From contig SDUX01000002.1 in NCBI GenBank assembly GCA_008729055.1, forward strand, positions 748,496 to 812,495: a DNA stretch of 64,000 nucleotides, written 5' to 3'. The position numbers and the translations under genes are program-made. Source of the DNA: Pyropia haitanensis (lineage: Eukaryota; Rhodophyta; Bangiophyceae; Bangiales; Bangiaceae). The notes under the pieces were generated by a model. The model was given only the letters and a program-made list of their open reading frames with translations. It was not told the origin of the DNA and did not search any database. Shown here piece by piece: positions 63,535 to 64,000 of the stretch; within the stretch, counting starts at the first letter, position 1; every line of letters begins with the position of its first letter.

Positions 63535-64000
63535 GGGGGTCGAGAGGGGGGGCGGAGGGGAACAGCGGCGCGGAGTTGGGGCGGAGTTGACCCGGGACGG
63601 GGAAGGGGGGGTTGGTTACGTGCCACACGCTGCGGGAGCGTCCACCCCAAGGACTGTCTGGGGGTGTGGCGCCACGACCGGGTCGGCCCTGCGCACCGGC
63701 GCATTGTTTTTCCCTTGTGCAGAGGCTTTCTCTATCTGTGCGTCTACTGCCGTGCTGCCCTCTCGACCCCCACGATCCCAACGGGCTTCTTTGCGGAGGC
63801 TTCCCCCTCTCCTCGCCCCCTATCCCCCCCCCCCCCGACAGCGCGGGACGAAAAACACACGGCGCCGCCCCTGGCGTTCCCCGACGCGGCGGTGGCACCC
63901 CCCCCCCCAAGTCGCCCCGGCGACCGTGCGGTGGCCACTCGGTCACAGCGGGCCATCCCACACCCGGCACCATCGCCAGGGGCCGCGGGGGCAGCCGCTG
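63535..64000. other. right-edge intergenic sequence
   Basis: Downstream of the beta-propeller stop. It holds a C14 run near 63823 and moderate GC. No gene recognised; a minus-strand open frame is Pro/Arg-rich noise. Confidence 0.4.

Overview
The window is nuclear DNA of a eukaryote, most likely a bangiophyte red alga of the Porphyra/Pyropia type. The host is inferred from several features: extreme GC content, long G or C homopolymers (up to 40 bases) and GGC/GCC arrays, protein genes that are mostly intronless with only occasional short GT-AG introns (three genes here), a linker histone, Golgi and ER secretory genes, and a tRNA gene that seems interrupted twice. No direct species marker was found.

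Layout. The left edge holds the 3' end of an SHPRH-like SNF2 helicase gene (+), then a very repetitive, probably minus-strand gene of unknown function (0.9-3.0 kb). Next are COG7 of the Golgi tethering complex (+, 3.6-6.8 kb), an enolase-like gene lacking key catalytic residues (-, 7.2-8.6 kb), a doubtful minus-strand ORF, a large 2OG-Fe(II) oxygenase with a SUMO-interacting tail (-, 11.1-15.3 kb), a PP2C phosphatase (+, 17.8-19.7 kb) and an ABCD-like half transporter (-, 20.2-23.1 kb). From 23.9 to 26.2 kb lies a DUF262-DUF1524 gene, a family best known from prokaryotic modification-dependent restriction (GmrSD-type), here with a spliceosomal intron. It is followed by tRNA-Ala(CGC), a DUF2064 glycosyltransferase-like gene, histone H1 (-), a secreted alpha/beta hydrolase (-), signal peptidase subunit SPC25/SPCS2 (-), the four-exon GTPase GPN2 (-) and a MAPEG membrane protein (-).

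From 42.9 kb onward the sequence is more disturbed: an isolated Enhancer-of-polycomb exon, a possible type I membrane protein (-), a broken non-canonical poly(A)/uridylyl transferase (+), a frame-broken LRR-like gene and a kinesin motor fragment that stops at 53.26 kb. There an AT-richer island begins that carries its own TATA box and two ORFs, a basic-region protein and a PD-(D/E)XK-like nuclease. Further right are a secreted protein (-), a decayed MAPEG copy, an AT-rich inverted-repeat island (58.0-58.4 kb) and a membrane-anchored beta-propeller protein (+, 61.6-63.5 kb).

Most recognisable genes are unrelated housekeeping functions (secretory pathway, chromatin, GTPases), so no operon-like system is evident. 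A recurrent feature ties many together: in seven genes the reading frame breaks at a run of 10-15 G or C, and in every case one extra base (or two fewer) restores it. This points to systematic homopolymer under-counting or, less likely, to slippage during expression. The strongest candidates for unusual biology are the eukaryotic DUF262-DUF1524 gene, the nuclease island at 53.3-54.6 kb, the enolase-like pseudoenzyme and the doubly interrupted tRNA gene.
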